From Aquipseudomonas alcaligenes_A (GTDB taxonomy: Bacteria > Pseudomonadota > Gammaproteobacteria > Pseudomonadales > Pseudomonadaceae): a DNA stretch of 64,000 nucleotides. The translations under genes were made by a program, and so were the position numbers. Shown here one piece after another: positions 7,675 through 17,048 of the stretch. The notes under the pieces were generated by a model. It was not told the origin of the DNA and made no database searches. It was given only the letters and a program-made list of their open reading frames with translations. Each line of letters begins with the position of its first letter. The first letter of the stretch is position 1. Location: NCBI GenBank assembly GCA_048595745.1, contig CP184361.1, one strand, 5' to 3'.

Positions 7675-10332
7675 ATGCGTACCGAACAGCCGAAGATGAT
7701 CTACCTCAAGGACTACCAGGTTCCCGACTACCTGATCGACGAGACCCACCTGACCTTCGAGCTGTTCGAGGACCACACCCTGGTGCACGCCCAGCTGGTG
7801 ATGCGGCGTAACCCCGAGGCCAGCGCCGGCTTGCCGCCGCTGGTGCTGGACGGCCAGCAGCTGGAACTGCTGGAACTGAAGCTGGACGACCGCGTGCTCT
7901 CCGCTGCCGACTACCAGCTGACCGACAGCCACCTGACCCTGCAGCCGACGCAGGAACAGTTCGTCATCGACAGCACGGTGCGCATCCACCCGGAAAGCAA
8001 CACCGCGCTGGAGGGCCTGTACAAGTCCAGCGGCATGTTCTGCACCCAGTGCGAGGCCGAGGGCTTCCGCAAGATCACCTACTACCTCGACCGCCCGGAC
8101 GTGATGAGTACCTTCACCACCACGCTCAGCGCCGAGCAGCATCGCTATCCGGTGCTGCTGTCCAACGGCAACCCGATTGCCAGCGGCAGCGAGGAGAGCG
8201 GTAGGCATTGGGCGACCTGGGAAGACCCGTTCAAGAAGCCGGCCTACCTGTTCGCCCTGGTCGCCGGCGACCTCTGGTGCGTGGAAGACCGCTTCACCAC
8301 CATGAGCGCCCGCGAAGTCACCCTGCGCATCTATGTCGAGCCGGAGAACATCGACAAGGTGCAGCACGCCATGGACAGCCTGAAGAAGTCGATGAAGTGG
8401 GACGAGGAGGTGTACGGGCGCGAGTACGACCTGGACATCTTCATGATCGTCGCGGTCAACGACTTCAACATGGGTGCCATGGAGAACAAGGGCCTCAACA
8501 TCTTCAACTCCAGCTGCGTGCTGGCCAAGGCCGAGACGGCCACCGACGCCGCTCACCAGCGCGTCGAGGCGGTGGTGGCCCACGAGTACTTCCACAACTG
8601 GTCGGGCAACCGGGTGACCTGCCGCGACTGGTTCCAGCTGTCGCTGAAAGAAGGCTTCACCGTGTTTCGCGATGCCGAATTCTCGGCCGACATGAACTCG
8701 CGCACGGTCAAGCGCATCGAGGACGTGGCCTACCTGCGTACTCACCAGTTCGCCGAGGATGCCGGCCCGATGGCCCACCCGGTGCGTCCGGACAGCTTCA
8801 TGGAGATTTCCAACTTCTACACCCTGACCGTCTACGAGAAGGGTTCGGAAGTGCTGCGCATGATCCACACCCTGCTCGGGCCGCAGCTGTTCCGCAAGGG
8901 TTCGGACCTGTACTTCGCCCGCCACGACGGCCAGGCGGTGACCTGCGATGACTTCATCAAGGCCATGGAGGATGCCAGTGGCGTCGACCTGACCCAGTTC
9001 AAGCGCTGGTACAGCCAGGCTGGCACGCCGCGCCTGGACGTCAGCGAGAGCTACGACGCGGCGGCCAACACCTACCGCCTGCAACTGCGCCAGAGCTGCC
9101 CGGCCACTCCGGGCCAGGCCGATAAGCTGCCCTTCGTCATCCCGCTGGAGCTGGCCCTGCTCGACGCCCAGGGGCGCGAGCTGCCGCTGCAGCTGGTCGG
9201 TGAAGACAAGCCGGTCGGCACCAGCCGCGTGCTCCAGGTGACCCAGGCCGAGCAGGCCTTCACCTTCGTCAATATCGCCGAGCAGCCGCTGCCTTCGTTG
9301 CTGCGCGGCTTCAGCGCGCCGGTCAAGCTGAGCTTCCCCTACAGCCGCGACCAGCTGATGTTCCTTATGCAGCACGACAGTGATGGGTTTAATCGCTGGG
9401 AGGCCGGCCAGCAGCTGGCCGTGCAGGTGCTGCAGGAGTTGATCGGCCAGCACCAGCGCGGCGAGCCGCTGGCGCTCGATCCGCGCCTGGTCGCGGCCCT
9501 GCGCAGCGTGCTGGAGAACGACAGCCTGGATCAGGCCATGGTCGCCGAGATGCTGTCGCTGCCGGGGGAGGGCTACCTGACCGAGATCAGTGATGTGGCC
9601 GACGTCGATGCCATCCACGTGGCCCGTGAGTTCGCCCGTGCGCAGCTGGCCGAAGCGCTGTTCGAGCCGCTGTGGGCGCGCTACCAGGCCAATCGCGAGG
9701 TGTCGCGCAACACGGCCTATGTGGCCGAGTCGGGCCATTTCGCCCGCCGCAGTCTGCAGAACATCGCGCTGTCCTACCTGATGCTGACCGGCAAGCCGCA
9801 GGTGCTGGCTGCAGCTCTGGAACAGTACGAGGCCTGCGACAACATGACCGAGCGCCTGACCGCGCTGGCCGTGCTGGTCAACTCACCGTTCGAGGTGGAG
9901 AAGGCCGAGGCGCTCAAGGCTTTCGCCGAGCATTTCAAGGACAACGCCCTGGTCATGGACCAGTGGTTCAGCGTGCAGGCCGCCTGCACTCTGCCGGGCG
10001 GCCTGGCCCGCGTGCAGGCGCTGATGCAGCACCCGGCCTTCACCCTGAAGAACCCGAACAAGGTGCGCGCGTTGATCGGCGCCTTCGCCGGGCAGAACCT
10101 GGTCAACTTCCATGCGGCCGACGGCAGCGGCTACCGCTTCCTGGCCGACCAGGTGATCAGCCTGAATGCCACCAACCCGCAGATCGCCTCGCGCCAGCTC
10201 GGCCCGCTGACCCGCTGGCGCAAGTACGACGCTTCGCGCCAGGCGCTGATGCGCGGTGAGCTGGAACGCATTCTGGCCAGCGGCGAGCTGTCCAGCGACG
10301 TGTTCGAGGTGGTCAGCAAGAGTCTGGCCTGA
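7675..10332 (+). CDS. pepN: Aminopeptidase N (M1 family zinc metallopeptidase)
   Basis: 885 residues, the usual size of bacterial PepN. The substrate N-terminus motif GAMEN is at residues 267-271; the zinc site HEYFH is at 303-307 with the third ligand E326 (HExxH-18-E). The enzyme removes N-terminal residues from peptides in the cytosol during protein turnover. It is the last gene of the plus-strand run from the rhomboid gene onward and is followed by a hairpin. ATG 7675 has AAGAGG about 9 bases upstream. Confidence 0.97.
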   Translation: MRTEQPKMIYLKDYQVPDYLIDETHLTFELFEDHTLVHAQLVMRRNPEASAGLPPLVLDGQQLELLELKLDDRVLSAADYQLTDSHLTLQPTQEQFVIDSTVRIHPESNTALEGLYKSSGMFCTQCEAEGFRKITYYLDRPDVMSTFTTTLSAEQHRYPVLLSNGNPIASGSEESGRHWATWEDPFKKPAYLFALVAGDLWCVEDRFTTMSAREVTLRIYVEPENIDKVQHAMDSLKKSMKWDEEVYGREYDLDIFMIVAVNDFNMGAMENKGLNIFNSSCVLAKAETATDAAHQRVEAVVAHEYFHNWSGNRVTCRDWFQLSLKEGFTVFRDAEFSADMNSRTVKRIEDVAYLRTHQFAEDAGPMAHPVRPDSFMEISNFYTLTVYEKGSEVLRMIHTLLGPQLFRKGSDLYFARHDGQAVTCDDFIKAMEDASGVDLTQFKRWYSQAGTPRLDVSESYDAAANTYRLQLRQSCPATPGQADKLPFVIPLELALLDAQGRELPLQLVGEDKPVGTSRVLQVTQAEQAFTFVNIAEQPLPSLLRGFSAPVKLSFPYSRDQLMFLMQHDSDGFNRWEAGQQLAVQVLQELIGQHQRGEPLALDPRLVAALRSVLENDSLDQAMVAEMLSLPGEGYLTEISDVADVDAIHVAREFARAQLAEALFEPLWARYQANREVSRNTAYVAESGHFARRSLQNIALSYLMLTGKPQVLAAALEQYEACDNMTERLTALAVLVNSPFEVEKAEALKAFAEHFKDNALVMDQWFSVQAACTLPGGLARVQALMQHPAFTLKNPNKVRALIGAFAGQNLVNFHAADGSGYRFLADQVISLNATNPQIASRQLGPLTRWRKYDASRQALMRGELERILASGELSSDVFEVVSKSLA

Positions 10333-10679
10333 CCCTGTATCGGCGTTACCAAGCAAGCGCTCGGTAACGCCGGCTGTTACGCGGTGTTTCCTTTCTGCCT
10401 GATCAGCTTTGCCGCGTCGCTCCAAGCCGCATGCCAGACGCGTTTTCCCCTTCCGAAGCGGTCGATTCTCAAGGTTAAACCGCGCCAGGCAGCAGACAAA
10501 TTGAGACATCCTTGGGGGGGATTGGCCATTTTTGGGACTGTCGTGCCCGAAAGGTGAAATCCTCGTCCCGCGCGGCCTTCTTGGTATCGATCTTGAATAG
10601 TCTCTGTTCGCTCGCGAAGCCGGCATAGACCGGCACCTCGCGCCAGTGGCTCAGAGCCCATAACAAGAACAATCGATCC
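10333..10679. other. Intergenic region between pepN and the DUF1302 gene
   Basis: 347 bases with no credible gene on either strand. Apart from the pepN hairpin it holds a G-run at 10514-10520 and presumably the DUF1302 promoter, but I cannot pick a convincing -35/-10 pair. The start of the next gene lacks a strong Shine-Dalgarno. Confidence 0.5.
10341..10372 (+). terminator. Hairpin after pepN
   Basis: CGGCGTTACC (10341-10350) pairs perfectly with GGTAACGCCG (10363-10372) around a 12-base loop, 9 bases after the pepN stop. There is no T-run after it, so it may be a weak or factor-assisted terminator or a 3'-end stabiliser. Confidence 0.5.
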
Positions 10680-12620
10680 ATGGAGTTGCCGATGGCCATC
10701 CCCTTGCGCAAGTCATCTCTTTGTCTCGCCCCTGCCAAGGCGGGTTTTGCCTTAGCCGGCCTCATTCCGCTGGTGCTGGCAGTGCCGGCGGGTGCTGTGG
10801 AGTTCAGCTTCGTCGATGGCGAAGTGACCGGCTCGCTGGATACCACGCTGTCCTACGGCCAGCTCTACCGGGTACAGGGCCGGGACAAGACCAACGACGA
10901 TACCAACGGCAACGACGGCAATCGCAACTTCGACACCGGCCTGGTTTCCGAGGTGTTCAAGATCACCTCCGACCTGGAGGCCAACTACCAGAACTACGGC
11001 CTGTTCGTGCGCGGCACCGCCTTCTATGACACCCAGATCATGGACAAGCGCAACGACAACGACGACTTCCGTCCGAGCCAGAGCTATCCCAACAACCGTG
11101 ACTTCACCGACGGCACCCGCGATAGCGCTGGCAACAATGCTGAAATCCTCGATGCCTATGTTTACGGCAACTGGGACGTTGGCAGCATGCCACTGACCGT
11201 CAAGGTCGGTCGCCAGGTGTTCAACTGGGGTGAGGGCATCTTCTACCGTGGTGGCATCAACACCACCAACCCGATCGACGCCGCCAAGTTCCGCCTGCCA
11301 GGCTCCGAGCTCAAGGAAGTGCTGGTGCCGGTGGAGGCTTTCAACTTCAACATCGGCCTGACCGACAACCTGTCGCTGGAAAGTTTCTACCAGTGGAACT
11401 GGAAGGAGTCGGCCATCGATCCGGTCGGCACCTTCTTCTCCGAGACCGACCTGTTTGCCGATGGCGGTATCACGGCCTATACGCGCTATGACAACCCGCT
11501 GCTGCCAACGGTGATGTCGGGCTATGAGAGTGCGCTTGCTGCCGGCCTGGTTGGCAATGGCACGTTCGGCCCCAACTCATACCTGGATCCGGAGAACAAG
11601 GTGTTCAAGGTGGCCAACGTCGGCGGCGACATCAACGCCAAGAACGATGGCCAGTACGGCTTCGCCCTGCGTTATGTCGCCGAGGAGCTGAACCTTACCG
11701 AGTTCGGTTTCTACTTCATCAACTATCACGCCAAGGAGCCGCAGATCGCGGTGGACCTGAGCCAGTACGACGGTGTCGACCTGGCTGCGCTGCAGTCAGC
11801 GCAGGGGCCGTTTGCCTCGGCAGTCGCCACGCTGGACGCCGCCGCCAACGCCGTGGCCCGTCGCGAGTACGTGGAGGATATCCGCGTCTACGGCTTCAGC
11901 TTCAACACCAATATCGGCGAAGCCTCGGTATTCGGCGAGATCGCCTATAGGCCCAACCTGCCGGTGGGTATCAGCGCCACCAACGATCTGCTGGGCGATC
12001 TGCTGGTCCCCGGCTTCTTTGGCGAGACCAATATCTACGACGGCAATGTTCCGGGCGATCAGGCCTGCTCCGCGATTTCCGGCAAGCAGCTGTGCCGCGG
12101 GCCGCTGTTCCACAACTACGAGCGCATCGAGGCGTTCAACCTGTCCATCGGCACCATCTACAACTTTGGCCCGGCGATAAGCTTCGACTCGCTGCTCGGG
12201 GTAGCCGAGCTGGCCTCCGAGCATGCCCGCGCCAGTGACCTCACCTATACCGCCTACGACGGCAGCGAGCGCGGCTTTGCCGGCCGCCCCAACGGTGCCT
12301 ACGTCTCCGGTTACGACGATGAGGATCAGCTGGATCGCGATGCCTATGGCTACACCCTGGCGCTGTCCGGTACCTGGAACGATGTGTATGCCGGGGTCAA
12401 CCTGTCGCCCTTCGCCGTGTTCAAGCACAACTTCCAGGGCAACTCGCACCAGACCGGCAACTTCGTCGAGGGCGCGATGGCCTACTCGGTTGGTCTGCGC
12501 GCCAGCTACCTGAACAGCTTGGAGGCCGAGGTGCAGTACACCGAGTACTACGGTGCCGGGCAGAACAACAGCGGCCGCGACCGCGACAACGTCGGCGTCA
12601 ACCTCAAGTATTCCTTCTGA
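10680..12620 (+). CDS. DUF1302 family protein, predicted outer-membrane beta-barrel
   Basis: 646 residues. A signal peptide-like N-terminus (hydrophobic FALAGLIPLVLAVPAGA, cleavage near AGA-VEF) precedes a mature protein with many alternating strands and a C-terminal phenylalanine (VGVNLKYSF), the usual mark of Bam-inserted barrels. The family is functionally obscure and is typically found with DUF1329, a Ycf48-like protein and an RND transporter, as here, which suggests an envelope lipid or hydrophobic-compound transport system. ATG 10680 or an in-frame ATG at 10692 could start translation. Confidence 0.85.
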   Translation: MELPMAIPLRKSSLCLAPAKAGFALAGLIPLVLAVPAGAVEFSFVDGEVTGSLDTTLSYGQLYRVQGRDKTNDDTNGNDGNRNFDTGLVSEVFKITSDLEANYQNYGLFVRGTAFYDTQIMDKRNDNDDFRPSQSYPNNRDFTDGTRDSAGNNAEILDAYVYGNWDVGSMPLTVKVGRQVFNWGEGIFYRGGINTTNPIDAAKFRLPGSELKEVLVPVEAFNFNIGLTDNLSLESFYQWNWKESAIDPVGTFFSETDLFADGGITAYTRYDNPLLPTVMSGYESALAAGLVGNGTFGPNSYLDPENKVFKVANVGGDINAKNDGQYGFALRYVAEELNLTEFGFYFINYHAKEPQIAVDLSQYDGVDLAALQSAQGPFASAVATLDAAANAVARREYVEDIRVYGFSFNTNIGEASVFGEIAYRPNLPVGISATNDLLGDLLVPGFFGETNIYDGNVPGDQACSAISGKQLCRGPLFHNYERIEAFNLSIGTIYNFGPAISFDSLLGVAELASEHARASDLTYTAYDGSERGFAGRPNGAYVSGYDDEDQLDRDAYGYTLALSGTWNDVYAGVNLSPFAVFKHNFQGNSHQTGNFVEGAMAYSVGLRASYLNSLEAEVQYTEYYGAGQNNSGRDRDNVGVNLKYSF

Positions 12621-12678
12621 CCATCCTTTTCAGGGGCGGGCGGTCATGCCGCTCGCCCCGCCAGTACGGAGAAGCACC

Positions 12679-14049
12679 ATGTTGATGAAGCACACGCTGA
12701 TGGGCGCCGCCGTGGCCCTCGCGCTTTCCGCCGGCAGCGCGCTGGCTGCCGTGTCCGCCGAAGAGGCGGCCAAGCTCGGCAGCACGCTGACCCCCTTCGG
12801 CGCGGAAAAAGCCGGCAATGCGGACGGCAGTATCCCGGCCTGGACCGGTGGCATCACCCAGGCGCCGGCCGGCTACAAAGGCAGCGGCCAGCACCATATC
12901 GACCCGTTCCCGGATGACAAGCCGCTGTTCACCATCACCAAGGCCAACCTGGAGCAGTACAAAGACAAGCTGAGCGCGGGGCAGATCGCCCTGTTCAATG
13001 CCTATCCGGAGAGCTTCCAGATGCCGGTGTACCAGAGCCGTCGCTCCGGCTCGGCACCGCAGTGGGTGTATGACAACAGCATCAAGAACGCCACCACCGC
13101 CAAGCTGGTCGAAGGCGGCAACGGTTTTGCCGACGCTTATGGCGGCATTCCGTTCCCCATTCCGCAGAGCGGTCTGGAAGCGTTGTGGAACCACATCGTG
13201 CGTTATCGCGGCACCTACATCACCCGTCGCTCGGTGGAGGCGGCTGTGCAGCGCAGCGGCGCCTATTCGCCGGTAGTGTCCGAGGTCGAGGCGCTGTTCC
13301 GTTACTACGATCCGAAGGGCAGCTACGCCGACCTCAACAACATCCTGTTCTACTACCTGAACTTCACCAAGAGCCCGGCGCGCCTGGCCGGCGGTGCGGC
13401 GCTGGTACACGAGACCCTCGATCAGGTGAAGGAGCCGCGTCAGGCCTGGGCCTATGCGGCCGGACAACGCCGCGTGCGGCGCGCGCCGAACCTGGCCTAC
13501 GACACGCCGATCGCCGCCTCCGAAGGCCTGCGTACCGCCGACGACACCGACATGTTCAACGGTTCGCCGGATCGCTACGAGTGGAAGCTGGTAGGCAAGA
13601 AGGAGCTGTACATCCCCTACAACAACTATCGCGTCTCCGCAGCAGGGGTGAAGTACGAGGATGTGCTGAAGACCGGCCACGTCAACCCGGCGCTGACCCG
13701 CAACGAGCTGCACCGTGTCTGGGTGGTGGAGGGCACGCTCAAGCCGGGTGCGCGCCACGTGTATGGCAAGCGCACCCTGTTCCTCGACGAGGACAGCTGG
13801 CAGGCCGCCGTGGTCGACCAGTACGACACCCGTGGCGAGTTGTGGCGCGTGTCCATTGCCTACCTGAAGAACTACTACGATCTGCCCACCACCTGGTCGG
13901 CCATGGAAGCCTTCCATGATCTGCAGAGCCGCCGCTACTACGTGCAGAACCTCGATACCGAGGAGCCTGGCACCGTCAATTTTGCCAAGGCGGTTCCCGA
14001 GGACAGCGAGTTCACCCCATCCGCACTGCGCCGCCGCGGCACCCGCTAA
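12679..14049 (+). CDS. DUF1329 family periplasmic protein (copy 1)
   Basis: 456 residues with a Sec signal peptide (AVALALSAGSALA-AVSAEEAAKLG). DUF1329 proteins have a LolB-like fold as far as is known, suggesting handling of a hydrophobic ligand in the periplasm. Start at ATG 12679 has GGAG 9 bases upstream; ATG 12685 is an alternative. It lies 58 bases after DUF1302 and is likely in the same operon. The downstream gene at 14414 is a close paralogue with motifs repeated almost word for word, such as SFQMPVYQ and HRVWVVEGTLKPGARH. Confidence 0.88.
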   Translation: MLMKHTLMGAAVALALSAGSALAAVSAEEAAKLGSTLTPFGAEKAGNADGSIPAWTGGITQAPAGYKGSGQHHIDPFPDDKPLFTITKANLEQYKDKLSAGQIALFNAYPESFQMPVYQSRRSGSAPQWVYDNSIKNATTAKLVEGGNGFADAYGGIPFPIPQSGLEALWNHIVRYRGTYITRRSVEAAVQRSGAYSPVVSEVEALFRYYDPKGSYADLNNILFYYLNFTKSPARLAGGAALVHETLDQVKEPRQAWAYAAGQRRVRRAPNLAYDTPIAASEGLRTADDTDMFNGSPDRYEWKLVGKKELYIPYNNYRVSAAGVKYEDVLKTGHVNPALTRNELHRVWVVEGTLKPGARHVYGKRTLFLDEDSWQAAVVDQYDTRGELWRVSIAYLKNYYDLPTTWSAMEAFHDLQSRRYYVQNLDTEEPGTVNFAKAVPEDSEFTPSALRRRGTR

Positions 14050-14413
14050 GGCATCGGCTACTCCCGCTGCTCGTTTGAGCGGCCTTCTATCGACCCGGTC
14101 TCGTGACTGGGTCGACGTTTTTCTGCCTGACCGAAAAGCCGCTTGCAGACCCCTTGGTCGCTGTGCTCCCGCGTGCGCTGCTTGGCGCTTTTGCCCGGCA
14201 CAATCTGCTTAACTGCCGCGCGCTCGGGCTGGCATCTTGCCATCCCGGTCATGGGTCATCACCCGCAATGCCCCGATCCGTGCGCGCCGGCAGTCCGCGC
14301 GCCGGGCATTGCTGCAGGCCTTCCGGAAAGGATGCGGGCTTCCGGCACACCCTGGTGGTGGTGCGTACAGTTGGCCAGCCATGCCTGGCCCGAACGAGTG
14401 GAGCACAACAAGA
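14050..14413. other. Intergenic region between the DUF1329 paralogues
   Basis: 364 bases. It holds the strong terminator at 14090-14122 and presumably a separate promoter for the second copy. No convincing gene lies inside; open frames there lack a ribosome site and do not resemble neighbouring proteins. Confidence 0.5.
14090..14122 (+). terminator. Rho-independent terminator after DUF1329 copy 1
   Basis: An 11-bp stem (TCGACCCGGTC / GACTGGGTCGA, one G-T pair) closes a TCGT tetraloop at 14101-14104 and is followed by CG and five T. It lies about 40 bases after the stop codon and separates the two DUF1329 genes transcriptionally. Confidence 0.8.
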
Positions 14414-15775
14414 ATGTTGAAAGGACTGTTTGCGACGGGGCTGCTGCTGTGCCTGTCGAATGCCGCGCTGGCCGCGGTAAGCGCCGAGGAAGCGGCCAAG
14501 CTGGGCGGCAGCCTGACCCCGCTGGGCGGCGACAAGGCGGCCAACGCCGCGGGCACCATTCCCGCCTGGAGCGGCGGCATCACCCAGGTCCCTGCCGGTT
14601 ATGCCGGGCCCGGCCATCACCATGTCGATCCGTTTGCCGGTGACAAACCGCTGTTCACCATCAACAAGGCCAACCTGGAACAGTACCGGGACAACCTGAC
14701 GCCCGGACAGCTGGCGCTGTTCCGCACCTATCCGGACAGCTTCCAGATGCCGGTCTACCAGACCCGGCGCAGTGCCTCGGCACCGCAGTGGGTGTACGAC
14801 AACACCCGGCGCAATGCCGAGAAAGCACGTCTGCTGGAAGGTGGCAATGGTTTCGCCGAGGCCTACGGTGGCATTCCTTTCCCGATTCCGCAAAGCGGCG
14901 TCGAGGCGGTGTGGAACCACGTTGCCCGCTATCGCGGCACCTACGCGGTGCGTCAGTCTTCGGACGCCAGCGTGCAGCGCAACGGCAGCTATGCGCTGAT
15001 CACCACACAGCAGGAAGCGCTGTTCAGCTACTACCGCCAAGGCGGTTCGGTCGAGCAGTTGGACAACATGCTGTTCTACTACATGGCCGTGACCAAGGCG
15101 CCGGCGCGCCTGGCCGGTGGTGCGCTCCTGGTTCACGAGACCCTCGATCAGGTGCAGGAGGCACGCCAGGCCTGGGCCTACGCCGCCGGCCAGCGCCGCG
15201 TGCGGCGAGCCCCCAGCGTGGCCTACGACACGCCGTTGGGCACCGCCGACAACCTGATGACGGCCGACGACAAGGACATGTTCAACGGCTCGCCGGACCG
15301 TTACGACTGGAAGCTGCTGGGCAAGCGGGAGATCTATATCCCCTACAACAACTACAGGCTCTCCAGCCCGGACGTCCGTTACGACCAGCTGATCAAACCC
15401 GGTCACCTCGACCCGCAGTTCACCCGTCACGAACTGCACCGTGTCTGGGTGGTGGAGGGGACGCTCAAGCCGGGCGCACGACACATCTACGGCAAGCGCA
15501 CGCTGTACCTTGACGAGGACAGCTGGCAGGTGGCCCTGGCCGATCAGTACGACAGTCGTGGTGAGCTGTGGCGCGTCTCGGTTGCCTACCTGAAGAACTA
15601 CTACGAGCTGCCCACTACCTGGTCGGCGCTGGACGTGTTCCACGACCTGCAGTCCGGTCGCTACTACGTGCAGAACCTCGACAACGAGGAGAACGGCACC
15701 AGCGACTTCGGCCAGCCGCTGCCGGACGACAACCACTTCTCGGTGGCGACCCTGCGCCGCGTCGGCACACGCTGA
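14414..15775 (+). CDS. DUF1329 family periplasmic protein (copy 2)
   Basis: 453 residues with a signal peptide (LLLCLSNAALA-AVSAEEAAKLG). It is a tandem duplicate of the preceding DUF1329 protein: the mature N-termini AVSAEEAAKLGS/G and most of the C-terminal half are near-identical, while the signal peptide and residues around 190-240 differ. Start at ATG 14414 has a weak ribosome site; earlier ATGs in frame would remove the signal peptide from the N-terminus. A hairpin follows 11 bases after the stop. Having its own transcription signals suggests it can be expressed apart from copy 1. Confidence 0.88.
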   Translation: MLKGLFATGLLLCLSNAALAAVSAEEAAKLGGSLTPLGGDKAANAAGTIPAWSGGITQVPAGYAGPGHHHVDPFAGDKPLFTINKANLEQYRDNLTPGQLALFRTYPDSFQMPVYQTRRSASAPQWVYDNTRRNAEKARLLEGGNGFAEAYGGIPFPIPQSGVEAVWNHVARYRGTYAVRQSSDASVQRNGSYALITTQQEALFSYYRQGGSVEQLDNMLFYYMAVTKAPARLAGGALLVHETLDQVQEARQAWAYAAGQRRVRRAPSVAYDTPLGTADNLMTADDKDMFNGSPDRYDWKLLGKREIYIPYNNYRLSSPDVRYDQLIKPGHLDPQFTRHELHRVWVVEGTLKPGARHIYGKRTLYLDEDSWQVALADQYDSRGELWRVSVAYLKNYYELPTTWSALDVFHDLQSGRYYVQNLDNEENGTSDFGQPLPDDNHFSVATLRRVGTR

Positions 15776-15786
15776 GCAGATGCGGA

Positions 15787-15813
15787 AAGGCCGCCGATAA
15801 AACCGGCGGCCTT
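15787..15813 (+). terminator. Hairpin after DUF1329 copy 2
   Basis: AAGGCCGCCG (15787-15796) and CGGCGGCCTT (15804-15813) form a perfect 10-bp stem around a 7-base A-rich loop. Only two T end the stem, so termination may be partial. Confidence 0.6.
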
Positions 15814-15869
15814 CTACATGGCGTTGTCCGAGCGTAACCGGCGCTTAACAAAACATAACGTCACGCCGA

Positions 15870-15897
15870 TTGTCAGGTTTTTCCAAAGCCGTATAGC
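15870..15897 (+). promoter_or_regulatory. Candidate sigma-70 promoter for the Ycf48-like/RND pair
   Basis: TTGTCA (15870-15875) and TATAGC (15892-15897) with a 16-base spacer, ~57 bases before the start at 15954 and after the hairpin that ends the preceding unit. Confidence 0.5.
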
Positions 15898-15953
15898 ATG
15901 AGCCCGCCTGATAAAAGGCGTGAACCCACCTATAAGAATAAAGGGGGAAATAT

Positions 15954-17030
15954 ATGCGTGAGCCCGTCATGCGGCGCACCCACTCCGGCGCCCTGAGTTT
16001 CCAGGCCCCGGCCCGTCATCCATCGCCGCTGGCGAAAGCGCTGTCTCTGCTCAGCGTATGTTCCGTTCTGGCCTTCGCTGCGCCTCTGCCGCTGCAGGCC
16101 GCGGAAGCAGCCACCATTACCTCCATCGAATCGCCCAAGGCCGTGACCAGCCTGCTGCTGGACATCGCCCATGCCGGCAAGCGCCTGGTCGCTGTTGGTG
16201 ATCGCGGCCACATCCTGTTCTCCGAAGACGCTGGTCGCAACTGGGTGCAGGCCCGGGTGCCCAGCCGTCAACTGCTGACCGCCGTGTACTTTGTCGATGA
16301 CAAGCATGGCTGGGCGGTCGGTCACGACGCACAGATCCTCGCCAGCGACGACGGCGGCGCCAACTGGGAATTGCAGCACGAGGATCTGGAGCGCGAAGCG
16401 CCGCTGCTGGATATCTGGTTCCGTGATACCAGCACCGGTTACGCCGTCGGCGCCTACGGTGCGCTGCTGGAAACCAGTGACGGCGGCAAGACCTGGAATG
16501 ACGTCAGCGACCGTCTGGACAACGAAGACGGTTATCACCTCAACGGCATTACCGCGGTTAAGGATGCTGGCCTGTTCGTGGTGGGCGAGGCGGGCAGCAT
16601 GTTCCGTTCCGCCGATTGGGGGCAGACCTGGGAGAAAGTCCAGGGCCCTTATGAGGGCACCCTGTTCGGCGCGCTCGGCACCGCCAGCGCCAACACCCTG
16701 TTGGCCTATGGCCTGCGCGGCAACCTGTTCCGCTCCACCGATTTCGGCAAGAGCTGGCAGCAGATCAAGCTGCTCTCCGAGAGCGGTCCGCTGGAGTTCG
16801 GCCTGGCCAATGGCAGCCTGCTCAAGGACGGTACCCTGGTCATCGTCGGTCATGGCGGCAGTGTGCTGACCAGCAAGGACGCCGGGCGTGCCTTCACCGT
16901 CGTCAACCGTGCCGACCGTGCCTCGCTGGCCGGCGCCACCGACGATGCGGCGGGCAATCTGGTCCTGGTGGGCCAGGGCGGCGTGCACCTCGCTACTCCG
17001 ACTGGCCTCGAGCCAGGCAAAAAACAATAA
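15954..17030 (+). CDS. Ycf48/BNR-like beta-propeller protein
   Basis: 358 residues with a long signal sequence (hydrophobic SLLSVCSVLAFAAPLPLQA). Asp-box-like repeats recur at regular spacing: EDAGRNW, DDGGANW, SDGGKTW, ADWGQTW, TDFGKSW and KDAGRAF, indicating a propeller related to the photosystem assembly factor Ycf48. In pseudomonads such proteins accompany MMPL/RND transporters and are presumably periplasmic assembly or accessory factors. The start has GGGGGAAA upstream. The transporter follows after 18 bases. Confidence 0.88.
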   Translation: MREPVMRRTHSGALSFQAPARHPSPLAKALSLLSVCSVLAFAAPLPLQAAEAATITSIESPKAVTSLLLDIAHAGKRLVAVGDRGHILFSEDAGRNWVQARVPSRQLLTAVYFVDDKHGWAVGHDAQILASDDGGANWELQHEDLEREAPLLDIWFRDTSTGYAVGAYGALLETSDGGKTWNDVSDRLDNEDGYHLNGITAVKDAGLFVVGEAGSMFRSADWGQTWEKVQGPYEGTLFGALGTASANTLLAYGLRGNLFRSTDFGKSWQQIKLLSESGPLEFGLANGSLLKDGTLVIVGHGGSVLTSKDAGRAFTVVNRADRASLAGATDDAAGNLVLVGQGGVHLATPTGLEPGKKQ

Positions 17031-17048
17031 GCCGGGGCGAATCAGCAT

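Noticed and set aside
7651..9738. A 695-codon minus-strand open frame
   Set aside because: Fully antisense to pepN, which has all catalytic motifs; no ribosome site or family resemblance.
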